Shown piece by piece: positions 9,701-20,746 of a stretch of DNA of 64,000 nucleotides; position 1 is the stretch's first letter; the number at the start of each line of letters is the position of its first letter. A program made the translations under genes and the position numbers. This stretch comes from Taiwanofungus camphoratus (taxonomy: Eukaryota; Basidiomycota; Agaricomycetes; Polyporales; Taiwanofungaceae): the NCBI GenBank assembly GCA_003999685.1, contig CP021226.1, positions 1-64,000 of the forward strand, given 5' to 3'. The notes beneath the pieces were generated by a model. The model was not told the origin of the DNA, did not search any database, and worked only from the letters and a program-made list of their open reading frames with translations.

Positions 9701-11454
9701 ATATTGCATATCTCCTCAGTGAGAGGGAATTGATATTCAGACTGGCCTTGAATAGAGCGTAAAATGGCTGCCATAAACCGAGTGAGATCTGTGGCATAGT
9801 GAGTGAGAGTGTCATTGCGCTCATGTACGGTCCATGCTGAGGCATCCTTAGTATCACTACAAAAATATCTAGTCAGTGCTGAACACAGAGTCAAAGTGTG
9901 ACAAAGAGACATACATAGGATAATGCCAAAGCATACGTCTGACAGTATAAGGAGCTTGATGTGCATAACCACGACCTTGATCTAAATATTTGAAAATATG
10001 CCCACTGAGTGAGCCCAGCACCTCATCATCTCTGCCAGGTAGTTCAGCTAGCTGAACCAGCTTTTTGACATCTTGCTTGGTTCCAATATAAGGCTCTAGA
10101 TGGACCAGCCATTGAGTCATACGCATAAGTGGATTCATGTCTTTGGGCTGTGTGAAAGGGGCTGTGTAGACTTTGACAGATTGATGAGGAAGGATCTGAG
10201 TCAAAAAATGACCATAGTGACTGGTGGAAGAGATTTTGATAAGAGAGGGATTGACAGCAAAATAGTGTCTGGCTGTCATGTTGAAAAAGGTCTGAACAGA
10301 TGAGGACCTCCACTTGTCAGAATCCTGCTGAAGCTGAAGATGCTTGTGACTGATATTGTAGTGTTTTCTGATCATGGAATATTCACCACAGCAGTAGGTG
10401 CAGAGATTACATTTAAAACCATCTTTCATTTTGATGCCCTCAACAGGAGGACCATCAGAGAGAGGTGCAGCAATCTCAGTGTCTCCATGAATCCCATATT
10501 CTTCAGCCAATAAGTTGATTTGAGTTTGTAAGTCTGTCTTTTTGAAATCATGCTGATTGACCAGATGACCAGCAAGACTGGCTGGAGTGTAGGCTGTTTC
10601 ACAAGCCATGCAGATTATAATCTTGTAGTGAGAGTGAATCTGACAGTTGATGGACTTGAGAAAGTCATTGGTGATGAGATAGCAGGTGGCACCATCTAAG
10701 TGAGCCGTTGAGAGCAGATATTTATAAATGTTAATCATAAAGACTAGAGCAATATTGCTTACCAGTGAGATCAGAAGCAACATTGTGTGCAATCTGCATT
10801 GGAACATCCTCATCCATATTCATAACGGCATCAGAGACCACATTCATAGCAGAACCAGAACCAGAACCAGAACCAGAGTCAGAACCAGAACCAGAGACCA
10901 GATTTTGAACAGACAGGCTTTTACTTCTTAGAGAGTGATCCACTGAGTAAGAGGGATCAACACTCTCTCTAGAAATAACAGGTCTATTGACAGAATGGGA
11001 AGTATGATGATCAAAGGTTTTATGAGCATCAGATATATGAGCATCAGACATATGAGCATCAGAGGTGTCACGAGCACCAAATTGCTTTACAGAAGAATGA
11101 GCACGTTTTACATGCTCTCCTAGTCGTTTGGAGTTTTTGTGACTAAACTCCCCACAAGGACATACCAGTAGATCACTTTCTGAGTTTCTGATCAGAGTGA
11201 CCTTCTCACCTAATAAATAATAAGTGCAGTCATTTAAAAACTGTGAAAAAGACAAAATAAACTTACCCAAATATGACAGAGTGATGGTAGAGTTATGAAG
11301 ACTATTTTTATGAGAATATAAAGAATCTCTTTTATCAAAAACACTAGTGCAACCAGGAAAGTCACAAGCAAATCTGAACAAATATTGCTATCTACCAGCA
11401 ATATAAGTGTGACAGAAACAAAAATGCTTACTGAGCAGCAGCAGTGGTAGACAT
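6788..11454 (-). pseudogene. Telomere-linked OrsD/C2H2/RecQ helicase gene, 3' end lost
   Basis: This multi-exon gene runs toward the telomere. Exon 1 is tiny (MSTTAAA at 11,454). It is followed by a C2H2 finger (FACDFPGC...HKNSLH), a second CPC...H...H finger, a Gly-Ser/Asp-Ala-His low-complexity stretch (10,840-11,070), and an OrsD/DUF3505-like zinc region (IICMACETAY; FKCNLCTYCC). A large unknown middle part comes next, then an ATP-dependent DNA helicase of RecQ type: motif I PTGGGKS, Ia VPYVALI, II VVDETHS, III YLTGTMPP, IV FCLTIKETE, V ATTSFVHGID. Sequence stops just after motif V, where telomeric repeat begins, so motif VI and any C-terminal domains are missing. Related helicases lie beside telomeres in many fungi and are thought to act in telomere recombination. 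The remaining exons show usable GT-AG borders, so the loss looks recent. Confidence 0.85.
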
Positions 11455-11679
11455 TTTGATCACTGATAGAGATGCAAAAGAAAGCAGTGAAAAGCTTGTA
11501 AATTGAAGCAGTAATGATGAATTCAGCTGAGATGATGGTGGTAGCAGTTCAAGAAGCTGAAACTCTAAAAATTTTCTGATAGTATTGTATAGTACACAGA
11601 AACAAAGTTCAAACTCAGTAGTCAGAATGATTTGAGATTTTAAAAGATGAACCAAAAGTATACAGTGATTTGTGATCAC

Positions 11680-11690
11680 TTTTTATATAG
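11680..11690 (-). promoter_or_regulatory. Likely TATA box of the helicase gene
   Basis: On the minus strand the sequence reads TATATAAAAA about 225 bp upstream of the helicase start codon. It lies just downstream of the ~70 bp tandem repeats. Position and sequence suit a fungal TATA element; no transcript evidence is available. Confidence 0.5.
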
Positions 11691-11890
11691 ACAATCACTC
11701 ACTACAGACTGCAATAAATGATGTTACTTTTTGTGACATTTGTGACTATTTCCTCTTTAGGCAGTCACCCATTACAGGCTGCAATGAGTGATGTTACTTT
11801 TTGTGACATATGTGACCATTTCCTATTCAGGAAGTCACTTATTGCAGCCTGCAATGAGTGATGTGACTTTTTGTGACTTTGGTGACTTTT
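11691..11890. repeat. Three ~70 bp tandem repeats upstream of the helicase gene
   Basis: Three diverged copies start near 11,696, 11,767 and 11,836. Each carries a CACTCACTACAG-like block, TGCAATGAGTGATG and ACTTTTTGTGAC. They lie directly upstream of the TATA box of the helicase gene and could be repeated upstream activating sites, though simple tandem duplication explains them equally well. Confidence 0.75.
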
Positions 11891-12264
11891 ACTCACACCT
11901 GACTCAGTGCTCACTCAGTTCTCACTGTCTAGCTCATATTATCTGATTCACACTTCTTACTCTTGGCTCACTATCAGCTTACTGCTGGTTCTTGTCTCAT
12001 TGTCACTTTACTGTTGGCTTATATTTGACACTGATGATGAGCTACCAGTATAAATTTTGACAGTCTCAAAATTTGTCTGCTCAATTCTGCTTTTACTCAC
12101 ATTTGTTTCACCTTTGTCTCACTGTCACATTAGTTCTAGCTTTCAATTGACTATCATCTGACTGTCAGCTCATATTTGACTGAAAAAGTACTCATGATGA
12201 GCTAGAAGCATGGATTTTTAAGATATTCTCAATCTTGTTGGCCTCAATCCTGCTTTCACTCTCT

Positions 12265-13146
12265 AGCTACAGTTTGGTCAAACTTCCCGATCAAATATCT
12301 CAATTTTAGGTCACTTCTCGGGCATCACAAGTTTGCTTATAGTCAGAAATCTTCATGTCTGTTTTCACACAATGTAGTCAGATAATGATACATCTAGCAA
12401 CTTGTTAGGAGGTTATTGATGGTCCTTTTACATTCTGTCTACTCAGAATTGTCAGATTCTTATCAGAATGTCACTTTTTCAACAATCTGCTGTCTAACAG
12501 GTGATAACAGTGTCAGAGGCTGAATATTCCACTGTTCATGATCAGCTTGTGTACAGACCTGCTTTCAGATATTCTTAAGGGATCTGCCAAACTTCCCGGG
12601 CAAATATCTCAATTTCAAGTCACTTCCCGGACATCACAAGATTTCTTATAATCAGAAATGTTCAAGTTGATTTTCAGCCAATGGTGTGAGATAATGACAC
12701 AACTGTTGAGCTTTTAGTGGATTGTTGAGGATTCTCTTTCATTCTGTCTGTTCAGAATTATCAGATTTCTATCAGAAAGTCACTTACTCAAAGTCCCCTG
12801 TCTGACAGGTAATGACAGTGTCAATGGCTGGATATTCAACTGTTCATGATCAGCTTGCATACAGACCTGCTTTCAGATGTCCTTGACAGGTCTGCCAAAC
12901 TTCCCGGGCAAATATCTTAATTTTAGGTCACTTCCCGGACATCACAAGTTTTTCTCTAGTCCCATAATGTCCAGGCCCGGGAAGTGATCAGGATGAGCTC
13001 CAATGGTGGATCTTTTCACTTCCCGGGGGGGGTTTTCTATGATGCTCTTCGATTCTGTCTACTCAGAATTGCCAAAATCTCGTTAGAAAGTCACTTCCCG
13101 GGCCAAACTGGATTAGGGGGTCCTAATCCAGACAGCATATATATAG
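12265..13146. repeat. Subtelomeric ~300 bp repeats rich in CACTTCCCGG
   Basis: Related blocks begin near 12,272, 12,588 and 12,890, each opening with GCCAAACTTCCCGGGCAAAT-like sequence, then TCACTTCCCGGACATCACAAG, an AGTCAGAAAT block, CATTCTGTCTACTCAGAATT and a TCAGA-rich tail. They contain at least eight TTCCCGG-type sites, one of them inverted (12,975). The last block ends in a palindrome and TATATATA. Further copies occur at 21,842-22,577. Confidence 0.8.
13110..13145. promoter_or_regulatory. Palindrome plus TATATATA cassette, copy 1
   Basis: GGATTAGG and CCTAATCC form an imperfect palindrome at 13,110-13,129, followed by CAGACAGCA and TATATATA (13,138-13,145). The same cassette recurs at 22,375 and 22,534. 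It resembles a core promoter with an adjoining dimer-type binding site. The sequence to its right is an LTR fragment rather than an obvious gene. Confidence 0.5.
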
Positions 13147-13396
13147 GTTCCCCTAGTCGTATTCTCTTCGTTCATCCTTTCCTAAAGTGTACTATGCATT
13201 AGTACCAATACACGCTAGTCTTCACACATCTCCTTGCACCCCAAGAAGCCCGTAAAAGACTATTGCGACTACATAGGGCTTGTAGTTGAAGACTACCGAG
13301 GATTGTGACTTGTCGTCACCGTCGCTCCTCTTCGACCCTTCGCTGCACACCGCTCCAAGCTTCTGCAGCATTATCAGGGTGAACCCCCCGGTAACA
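13147..13396 (+). repeat. Old partial LTR of the same Gypsy family
   Basis: About 250 bp match the right half of the 502 bp LTR of the neighbouring Gypsy element, ending with the same GGTAACA terminus. It is clearly more diverged than the two LTRs of the intact-looking copy, so it stems from an older insertion. Its left border joins the TATATATA cassette at a short shared AGGTTCCC-like stretch. Confidence 0.85.
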
Positions 13397-13397
13397 C

Positions 13398-13992
13398 TGT
13401 GTTAGTCCATGATCTGGTGATCTGTGGGTTGTAACATGCTAGAGCACGGTGCAGCAACTTGCTGGACGCGGTCCTATTGAATATCCTTCCCCCGCCCCGC
13501 ATGGCTCGGACAGGGTGTTCACGGGGATTCCCAGGTTTGTGCCATGACATGATGCTTCCTCAGTGGTCCACGCTGCCCTTAGTAGACGCCCGGAAAAGCG
13601 GCCCGGTCACATGATCGGTGCGGCACCAGCTAAGCTGTTCCCATCTATGTCCGGCCCGGATTAACCTCTGGCCCGGACTTCCTATCTCTTATCTCGGATC
13701 TTGAGCCCAGGCTTGAGGTCTGGATTCTAATCTTAATCAGATGACTCTGACATCTGATCAGTAATGGTGTCTAGGCGAATCTAGACAATGTTGATTTCTC
13801 AGCGCTGATTGATTAGGATAGGAGCGAGAGACGTGATTCGCTCGCACCTGCAACCCTCTGCCCAGGTTCGGTCAAACTGACTTAGTCATCGGCCCCCGGA
13901 CCATGACTCAGCCTTAGGCTTGCCCTAATCTGAACAAGGTTATAATCGACAGCTAGTGCTCTGATGAGACTTAGTCGAAATTAGCTGCCCGC
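13398..13992 (+). mobile_element. Penelope-like unit type A, left part (split by Gypsy)
   Basis: Starting at CTGTGTTAGTCCATGATC, this matches positions ~430-1,020 of the outermost unit. It holds the 5' half of a variant A hammerhead (13,952 on) and stops inside stem III, where the Gypsy element has entered. The remainder continues at 21,732-21,841. Confidence 0.85.
13952..13992 (+). ncRNA. Hammerhead ribozyme, 5' portion, interrupted by Gypsy insertion
   Basis: Stem I strand GCTAGTGCT, core CTGATGA (13,961-13,967), stem II GAC-TTA-GTC, GAAA and the first stem III strand are present. The partner strands, GAGCTAA, TTAGTACTAGC, lie 7.7 kb away at about 21,757. The insertion sits in the outer part of stem III. 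Confidence 0.8.
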
Positions 13993-14494
13993 TGTTACTG
14001 TCGGGTAGGACTAGAGACGTGTTCGTTTTTTCTTTCCCTCTGTTTGTCACACCATGGACGCGCGGCATCCCTTCCACACCTTACTTACCCAGATTGACTG
14101 ACGGGCCGACCGTCCCCGCTTACGCCATAGTAGTTATGTACTTTCGGGCCGCTGACTCCTCTCACCTTATGCGGTCTCTGGGGGGCTGCTAGTATACCTG
14201 GGGGTTGGCGGTGGCAGTATAAGAAGGGGGTCCCACTGTTGGAGGTTCCCTTAGTCGTATTCTCTTCGTTCATCCTTCCTAAAGTGTACTACGCATTAGT
14301 ACCAATACACGCTAGTCTTTCTCACGTCCCCTTGCACCACAAGAAGCCCGTGAAAGACTATCGCGACTACATAGGGCTTGTAGTTGAAGACCACCGAGGA
14401 CTGTGACTCGTCGTCACCGTCGTTCCTCTTCGACCCTTCGCTGCACACCGCTCCAAGCTTCTGCAGCATTATCAGGGTGAACCCCCCGGTAACA
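13993..14494 (+). repeat. 5' LTR of the Gypsy element
   Basis: This 502 bp repeat begins TGTTACTGTCGGG and ends CCCCGGTAACA, with the TG...CA ends typical of LTRs. It appears the same base for base as the 3' copy at 21,230-21,731. The right half also survives as an older, diverged fragment at 13,147-13,396. Confidence 0.95.
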
Positions 14495-14639
14495 CTAGAA
14501 TACGACTCCATAAACCCGAACCCGTCCTGGTTCGAGAGGTCACAAGAAGACAGTGCCTAAAAGACCCGTACCGGTCTCGAAGAAGGCGAGGTCAGCGTAC
14601 TCGTACAATTAGTACTGATCACCACGGATTATCAACGAC

Positions 14640-16616
14640 CTTTTGATATCGACTACGAACAAGAAGAAGAGCTGGATCGCGCAGCATTTGACCCTTCTCT
14701 CCCGACTTTAGAAGAAGTCCTGGATCGAGCTGAGCGCAACCTCAGAGCCATTCTCCACGCCGATAGTTCCACCAGCTTCCTCCCAGCTGAACAGAGGGAG
14801 CTGATCCTTTACACCCGCTCCCGCATCTCCAGAGCCAGCGACGCTTGGCAAGCCGTATTGGAAAATCACGACAGGCTGGCAAGGGAGGAGAGCCGACCGC
14901 TACCTCCCACTCCCTCTGAAGATTTTGACGAAGTCCTTGACCACCGTATCCTCACTGCTCAGAAGGTGCTCTCAAACCCACGTTTCTCATTTCAATTGGC
15001 CGTTCCCATAATTGTGAACCTATATCAAAGGCTACTGAGTGCCCGAGATTTCTATCGCCGGTGGCAAGCTGGATCCATCCTCCAAAACGAGGCGGAGGTC
15101 GACCCTGACGTGCGCCGGGAAGGCTCATCGCTATCAAGCGGAGAACAATCGGGACGTACACCGACATTACACGAAGACTTCTAACTGGAGGGTCTGCTCA
15201 ACGCAACCGTGCCCTCACCGCTACGACTCTGCACTCTACAGGGGAAGCGATTTCGAACCTTGTACTCCAACCAATCGCGCCCTCATCCAGGCCCGCTGGA
15301 CAACCTTTGACGAAACCGACCCACCCTCCGACGAAGGCTCCAGCTCAGAACTAACCGATCCTGACATTGAACGGACAGAACGACAAATGGAAACTGAAGG
15401 GACAGGAAAAACATCCCCTTCCACTCCGGAAACACCCCGTGGCTTGAGCTCTTTCCGATCAGGAATAGGGGAATCAGGGCCACCGCCTGACGATGGGCTG
15501 GGGGAGGAAGGCCCCCCCGAGGGAGGACCACCTTATGACGAGAGTGGAGGACCCCCAGGAGGACCACCTGGTGAAGGAGGACCACCTGGCGGAGGAGGAA
15601 CACCTGGCGGGGGAGTGCCCGGTGGAGGAGGACTACCCGGTAGAGGAGGACCACCTGGGGGAGGAGGACCCCCTGGGGGAGGACCTCCTGGAGGGGGGCA
15701 GCCGCCTGGAGGAACACCCCTCCCACAGGGAGCTGCACGGGTACCGGACCGAAAAGAACCAGAAATTACTAAGTTCTCTGGAAAGCGAGAGGATGCCCGA
15801 CACTTCCTCATCCAATTTGCCCGAAGATTTGACACCGAGCGATGGGCCTCTGCTTCCGAACGAGAAAAGGTCGGCAATTTCCTTGGCCACCTCGAAGGCC
15901 ATGCTGGTGCCTGGGCCGATACTCTCACCGAAAAGGCACTCGAACCCCACCCCCTCATCCGAGGGGTGAGCCGGGGGTACGGCACTTTCAGGAATGTCGC
16001 TCTCGAGTTCATCAAAAGGTTCGGGGTAATAGAGGAGGAGGTCTCTGCAGCCATCGAACTACGGAACTTGGTCTACACCTACGACAAACCCATTGCCGAT
16101 TTCAACGAGGAATTCGACCGACTGGCCCGCAGGGCAGAAATCACCGAAGAAAGTGCCCTTATGGCCTGGTACCGAGAAAAACTACCCAGCACCATGCGAG
16201 TCCGAATCATGGAACGAGATGTAGCCCCCACAACCCTAGAAGGATGGAAGGAAGCTGCTGCCCAACGGGACCGGGCCTATCGAAACAACAAGGCCATCGA
16301 TGCCGCTCAAAGAACTTCAAAAACCCCTCCACGAGTCGCAGCAAGGGCATTTGACAGTGGGAAGCCAGACCATCAGCGCTTGCAAGACCGAAGGACGGGC
16401 TCCTGCTACAAATGCCACAATAAGGGGCACCTGGCCAAAGACTGCCCGGAGCGAACCTCGGGTCGGGGAACAGGACCCCCAAACCGAAGGGCCAACATGA
16501 AAGATGAAAACGAGGCGGACGATGAAGCCTCTGAGCAGGAGGAGCAGGGGCAAGAAACGAAAGGAGTAAGATTCCCCCACTTCTCTCAGCACCACGACTT
16601 TGTGGATTTTCTGTAA
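14640..16616 (+). CDS. Gypsy gag region
   Basis: Coding sequence following the leader specifies the structural protein of the retrotransposon. A proline/glycine-rich stretch (about 15,480-15,720) precedes the Ty3/Gypsy gag core (15,760-16,290). A single CCHC zinc knuckle, CYKCHNKGHLAKDC, lies near 16,410, followed by an acidic tail. The largest frame is 15,039-16,616. Treated here as part of the mobile element, not a host gene. Confidence 0.85.
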
Positions 16617-16627
16617 GGTGACTCGAC

Positions 16628-19600
16628 GTGACGCACGAGTCGCCTAAGCTCTCTGTACGAAATGTAATTACCGGAACGCGCAAGCGCAATACACTTTATC
16701 TACCGGGCTACATCGTCGTAGGAGAGAAAGCCGTCGCTGCATGCCCCCTATTGGATAGTGGGGCTGACGCCAACCTAATTCACCCCGACTTTGTAAGGAA
16801 GTGGGGACTCCCCACTCGACCGCTTCCCAGGACAGTAACCTCAACCACCATTGACGGCTCTACAAACAAAGGGGGACCGATTACCCACAGAGTCGAAGGG
16901 AGCATACGATTAGAAGGGAATGACATCCCAACCAACTTTTATGTCTCAAACATTGGAACGCTCGATGTAGTACTCGGCAACCCCTGGCTCGCACAAGTCA
17001 ACCCACGCATCGACTGGGTAGAAGGAACACTCGAGATTGACCAAGCTCGACTCACAGAATGGCAAGGATACTATGCCTGGATCATGAGCCAACCCACGAC
17101 AGACGGAATTCCCCTGTGTCGAGCTTCCATTCATGAAGACGATGAGGAGCTTTCGGACATAATGTGTGCTTACACACAAGGAGAAGGGGTTCTGGGGATC
17201 TTCCAACAGAAAGGGCAGCCGCTCGTACGTGAAGACGGGCTACTGCAGGCCCTAAAGCCCACACAACTAGGGCTCAATCGACTAACACGCCTCCCTGACT
17301 CCCCACATATGGTATGGGATGTCCCAGAGCTCACGGAATTGGTGATCCCTAAGGACCCACCCCCATCCGTAGAAGACCTTGTCCCCGAATACCTGTGGGA
17401 CTATAAACGGTTGTTCGAAAAGGAGGCTGCCAACCGGTTCCCAGAATCCAAGCCCTGGGACCATGCCATCGAATTAAGGCCAGACTTTGTCCCCAGGAAA
17501 TGCGCCGTAATTCCTTTGTCTCCAAATGAACAGGCAGCGATGGACAAATTTTTGGAAGAAAACCTGGCCAAGGGCTATCTCCGAGAATCGAACTCACCAA
17601 TGGCGTCACCAGCCTTTTTTGTCAAAAAAAAGGATGGTACCTTGCGCCCGTGCCAGGACTACCGATACCTGAACAAGGGCACGATCAAAGATGCCTACCC
17701 CTTACCCCTCATAGGAGAGCTAATCGACAGGCTCCAAAGGGCCACTGTGTTCACTAAATTAGACCTCCGAAACGGGTACAACAACGTCCGGATCAGAGAG
17801 GGCGATCAATGGAAAGGAGCATTCATGGTCAAACATAGGAATCAGGACAAGATCGTCGAACCCACTGTCATGTTCTTTGGGATGTGCAACTCGCCGGCCA
17901 CGTTTCAGCGAATGATGAATGACGCGTTCCAGGACATGCTGGCCGAGGGGTGGATCGCGATCTATATGGACGACATCCTCATTTTCTCCGACAATATGGA
18001 AGCCCACCGAGAACGAACCAGACGCGTCCTACAACGGCTGCAGGAATGGGATCTATTTGTCAAGCCAGAGAAATGCGCGTTCGATGTCGTCGAAGTTGAC
18101 TTCTTGGGAATGACCATCTCACCTGGACAGGTGCACATGGACAAGGACAAACTGGCAGGAATCGCAGATTGGCCCATTCCTACTAGGGTCAAGGATGTGG
18201 AACGATTCATGGGTCTCGCCAACTACTACCGACGCTTCATCCACAACTTCTCCCACATCGCTCACCCCTTGAATGTCATCAAGAAGAAACGCGCGGAGTG
18301 GAACTGGACCAAAGCCTGCCAGGAGGCCTTCGACGAGCTCAAACGGTGTTTCCAGAGCATGCCTATCCTTCGCATGCCCGACCCGTCCAAACCGTTCACC
18401 ATTGAGGCCGACGCCTCTCTGGTAGCCACTGGTGCAGTGCTGCAACAACTTGATGAAGAAGGGCGGCTACACCCTATAGCTTTCCTCTCGAAGAGCCTGA
18501 AAGAAGCGGAGCGGAATTATCAAGTATATGACAGAGAGCTGCTGGCCATTGTCCGAGCACTCGAGGAATGGCGCCACCACCTTGAAGGAAGTGGACATCC
18601 GGTCACGGTGATCACCGACCACAAGAACCTCACCTATTTCCGAGAAGCACAACGACTCAACCGACGCCAGGCCCGATGGCAGTTATTCCTGTCGCAATTT
18701 GACCTGCAACTATTAAACAAGAAAGGCAGTCGACTCATAGTCGCCGATGCACTCTCCCGGCGACCTGACCACCCAGGAGGGAAACATGACAACGAAGATG
18801 TCATCCTGTTACCGACAGACCTCTTTGTCAACGCCACCAACACTGCAATCATCGAAAAGATACGTGAATGTCGTACCCGTGACAGGATGGTCATCGAGAC
18901 GATTGACGCTTTAAAACGGGGGAAGGTACCGCCATTCAAGGGCACAGGCTTTGCGCACACAAAGCTGGCAGACTGGGACATTCAGGAGGGACTAATTTTA
19001 TACAAAAACAGAGTTTACGTACCCCCTGATGATGATCTGCGCCGAGAAGTCATTCAACTCTGTCATGACACACCAGCAATGGCACACCCAGGGGCACAAG
19101 GTACAATGGCCATCGCCCGAAGGGACTGGTTCTGGCATGGAATGTCTTCATTCATCGAGAAATATGTTGAGGGGTGCGCCAAATGCCAGGAGAGCAAGAT
19201 CAACACACACCCAACGAAACCCCCCCTGATGGCCATCCCCACAGAGCCGAACTCAAGGCCATTCTCGCACATATCAGTAGACTTCATCACTGACCTACCA
19301 GAGTCACAGGGCTTCAATGCACTCATGGTAGTGGTTGACAGAGAACTCACCAAGGGCATCGTGCTCATACCCTGCACCAAGAACATAGACGCGGTAGGGA
19401 CGGCAGAGGCCCTACACCTCAATGTATACAGGCGATATGGCCTACCTGACCGGATGATATCCGACCGAGGACCACAGTTCGCAGCGGCTGCATTTCGAGA
19501 ATGGTGTAAGCTGACAGGAGTCAAGGCGGCAATGTCCACTGCCTACCACCCCCAATCAGATGGGAGTACAGAACGGGTCAACCAGGAACTGGAGGCGGCC

Positions 19601-20746
19601 TGGAGAATCCTATGCGCAAATGACCCCCACACCTGGGTCAAACACATCCCCGAGTTCGAATTCGCACACAACCAGGTGCCGCATGCTGGAAGGAAGGAAT
19701 CGCCATTCAAGCTCACCATGGGGTACGACCCGAAGGCCATCGGATCTCCACGACCCTCCGACAAATACCCCACGCTCCAAGACCGCCTGACCCGGATCTC
19801 CGAATCCCGCAAAGAGGCTCTTGCAGCGCAAGAGCTAGCCCAGAAGCTGATGGAGGAACGAACCCCTTTTCCCTGGAAACCTTTCCAGGAAGGCGACAAG
19901 GTTTGGCTAGAAGCCACGAACCTCCGGCTAAGGACAATAAGTCGGAAATTTGACCCAAAGCGGCTTGGACCCTTCAAGATCACGGAAGTCAAGGGGCCAC
20001 TGACGTACAAGCTACAGCTCCCGAGAACCTGGAAGATTCACCCGGTGTTCCATGCATCGCTGCTCACCCCATACAGGGAGACGGCGGAACACGGACCCAA
20101 CTTTCTGAAACCACCACCTGATCTGGTCGAGGGGGAAGAAGAGTACGAAGTCGAGGCCCTCCGCGGGCATCGTGCCCGACGTGGGAAATGGGAGTTTCTC
20201 ATCAAATGGAAGGGATGGCCGGTCTCTGCCAGCACCTGGCAAAAGGAAGATGATCTACGGCATTCCCCTGACCTGCTGAGGCGTTATAAGAAGGCAAACC
20301 ACCTAGGCATCAACCCAGTCGACAACCGTTCAACTGCCCTGCAAGGAGTCGTTCCGCAGCACTTCAAAGCCACCTCCCACCATGTCCCATCGAACCAACG
20401 CCGCCCGAGCCCGCCTTGCCGCCTCCATCCTCACCGCAGGGAATGCCCGCACACTAAATCCCTTTCTTCGGGGACCGCAGAACCTCCCCAACTTCGCCGA
20501 GGGGATTGTCGTCCCCCTATCTCGCCAAGCAACATCTGGCCTCGCCGCCGACTTTCTGACCCCCGCCGACCGCCTCGGATGGGTGCTGGCCAACGAACGA
20601 CTACGCCCGGCGGTGGACACCGCCCTCGTTGTCTGGCCCGATCTTGCGGCCCAGGTTGCCATTTTTCGACATCAGGCCGAGGTCGTCTTACACCTCGATC
20701 AGGTGATAAGGGGGTACAGAGGGGAGAGGGAGAAGGGAGAGCATGA
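16628..20746 (+). CDS. Gypsy pol polyprotein with chromodomain
   Basis: The long frame contains an aspartic protease (LLDSGADANLI near 16,750), reverse transcriptase with YMDDILIF near 17,965, RNase H (18,400-18,760), the H2C2 integrase finger (19,070-19,200), the integrase core (19,255-19,700), and a chromodomain near 20,140-20,280 (FLIKWKGWP). The chromodomain places the element among chromoviruses, which use it to choose chromatin targets. Confidence 0.95.
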   Translation: MTHESPKLSVRNVITGTRKRNTLYLPGYIVVGEKAVAACPLLDSGADANLIHPDFVRKWGLPTRPLPRTVTSTTIDGSTNKGGPITHRVEGSIRLEGNDIPTNFYVSNIGTLDVVLGNPWLAQVNPRIDWVEGTLEIDQARLTEWQGYYAWIMSQPTTDGIPLCRASIHEDDEELSDIMCAYTQGEGVLGIFQQKGQPLVREDGLLQALKPTQLGLNRLTRLPDSPHMVWDVPELTELVIPKDPPPSVEDLVPEYLWDYKRLFEKEAANRFPESKPWDHAIELRPDFVPRKCAVIPLSPNEQAAMDKFLEENLAKGYLRESNSPMASPAFFVKKKDGTLRPCQDYRYLNKGTIKDAYPLPLIGELIDRLQRATVFTKLDLRNGYNNVRIREGDQWKGAFMVKHRNQDKIVEPTVMFFGMCNSPATFQRMMNDAFQDMLAEGWIAIYMDDILIFSDNMEAHRERTRRVLQRLQEWDLFVKPEKCAFDVVEVDFLGMTISPGQVHMDKDKLAGIADWPIPTRVKDVERFMGLANYYRRFIHNFSHIAHPLNVIKKKRAEWNWTKACQEAFDELKRCFQSMPILRMPDPSKPFTIEADASLVATGAVLQQLDEEGRLHPIAFLSKSLKEAERNYQVYDRELLAIVRALEEWRHHLEGSGHPVTVITDHKNLTYFREAQRLNRRQARWQLFLSQFDLQLLNKKGSRLIVADALSRRPDHPGGKHDNEDVILLPTDLFVNATNTAIIEKIRECRTRDRMVIETIDALKRGKVPPFKGTGFAHTKLADWDIQEGLILYKNRVYVPPDDDLRREVIQLCHDTPAMAHPGAQGTMAIARRDWFWHGMSSFIEKYVEGCAKCQESKINTHPTKPPLMAIPTEPNSRPFSHISVDFITDLPESQGFNALMVVVDRELTKGIVLIPCTKNIDAVGTAEALHLNVYRRYGLPDRMISDRGPQFAAAAFREWCKLTGVKAAMSTAYHPQSDGSTERVNQELEAAWRILCANDPHTWVKHIPEFEFAHNQVPHAGRKESPFKLTMGYDPKAIGSPRPSDKYPTLQDRLTRISESRKEALAAQELAQKLMEERTPFPWKPFQEGDKVWLEATNLRLRTISRKFDPKRLGPFKITEVKGPLTYKLQLPRTWKIHPVFHASLLTPYRETAEHGPNFLKPPPDLVEGEEEYEVEALRGHRARRGKWEFLIKWKGWPVSASTWQKEDDLRHSPDLLRRYKKANHLGINPVDNRSTALQGVVPQHFKATSHHVPSNQRRPSPPCRLHPHRRECPHTKSLSSGTAEPPQLRRGDCRPPISPSNIWPRRRLSDPRRPPRMGAGQRTTTPGGGHRPRCLARSCGPGCHFSTSGRGRLTPRSGDKGVQRGEGEGRA

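Noticed and set aside
12265-13146. CRISPR-like array
   Set aside because: The repeats are long, diverged and without unique spacers; the organism is eukaryotic.
15480-15720. Collagen-like Gly-Pro repeat as a host gene
   Set aside because: It is continuous with the Gypsy gag frame, upstream of a gag zinc knuckle.
15533-16054. Proline-rich minus-strand frame over Gypsy gag
   Set aside because: It is the complement of the Gly/Pro-rich gag stretch, a compositional shadow.
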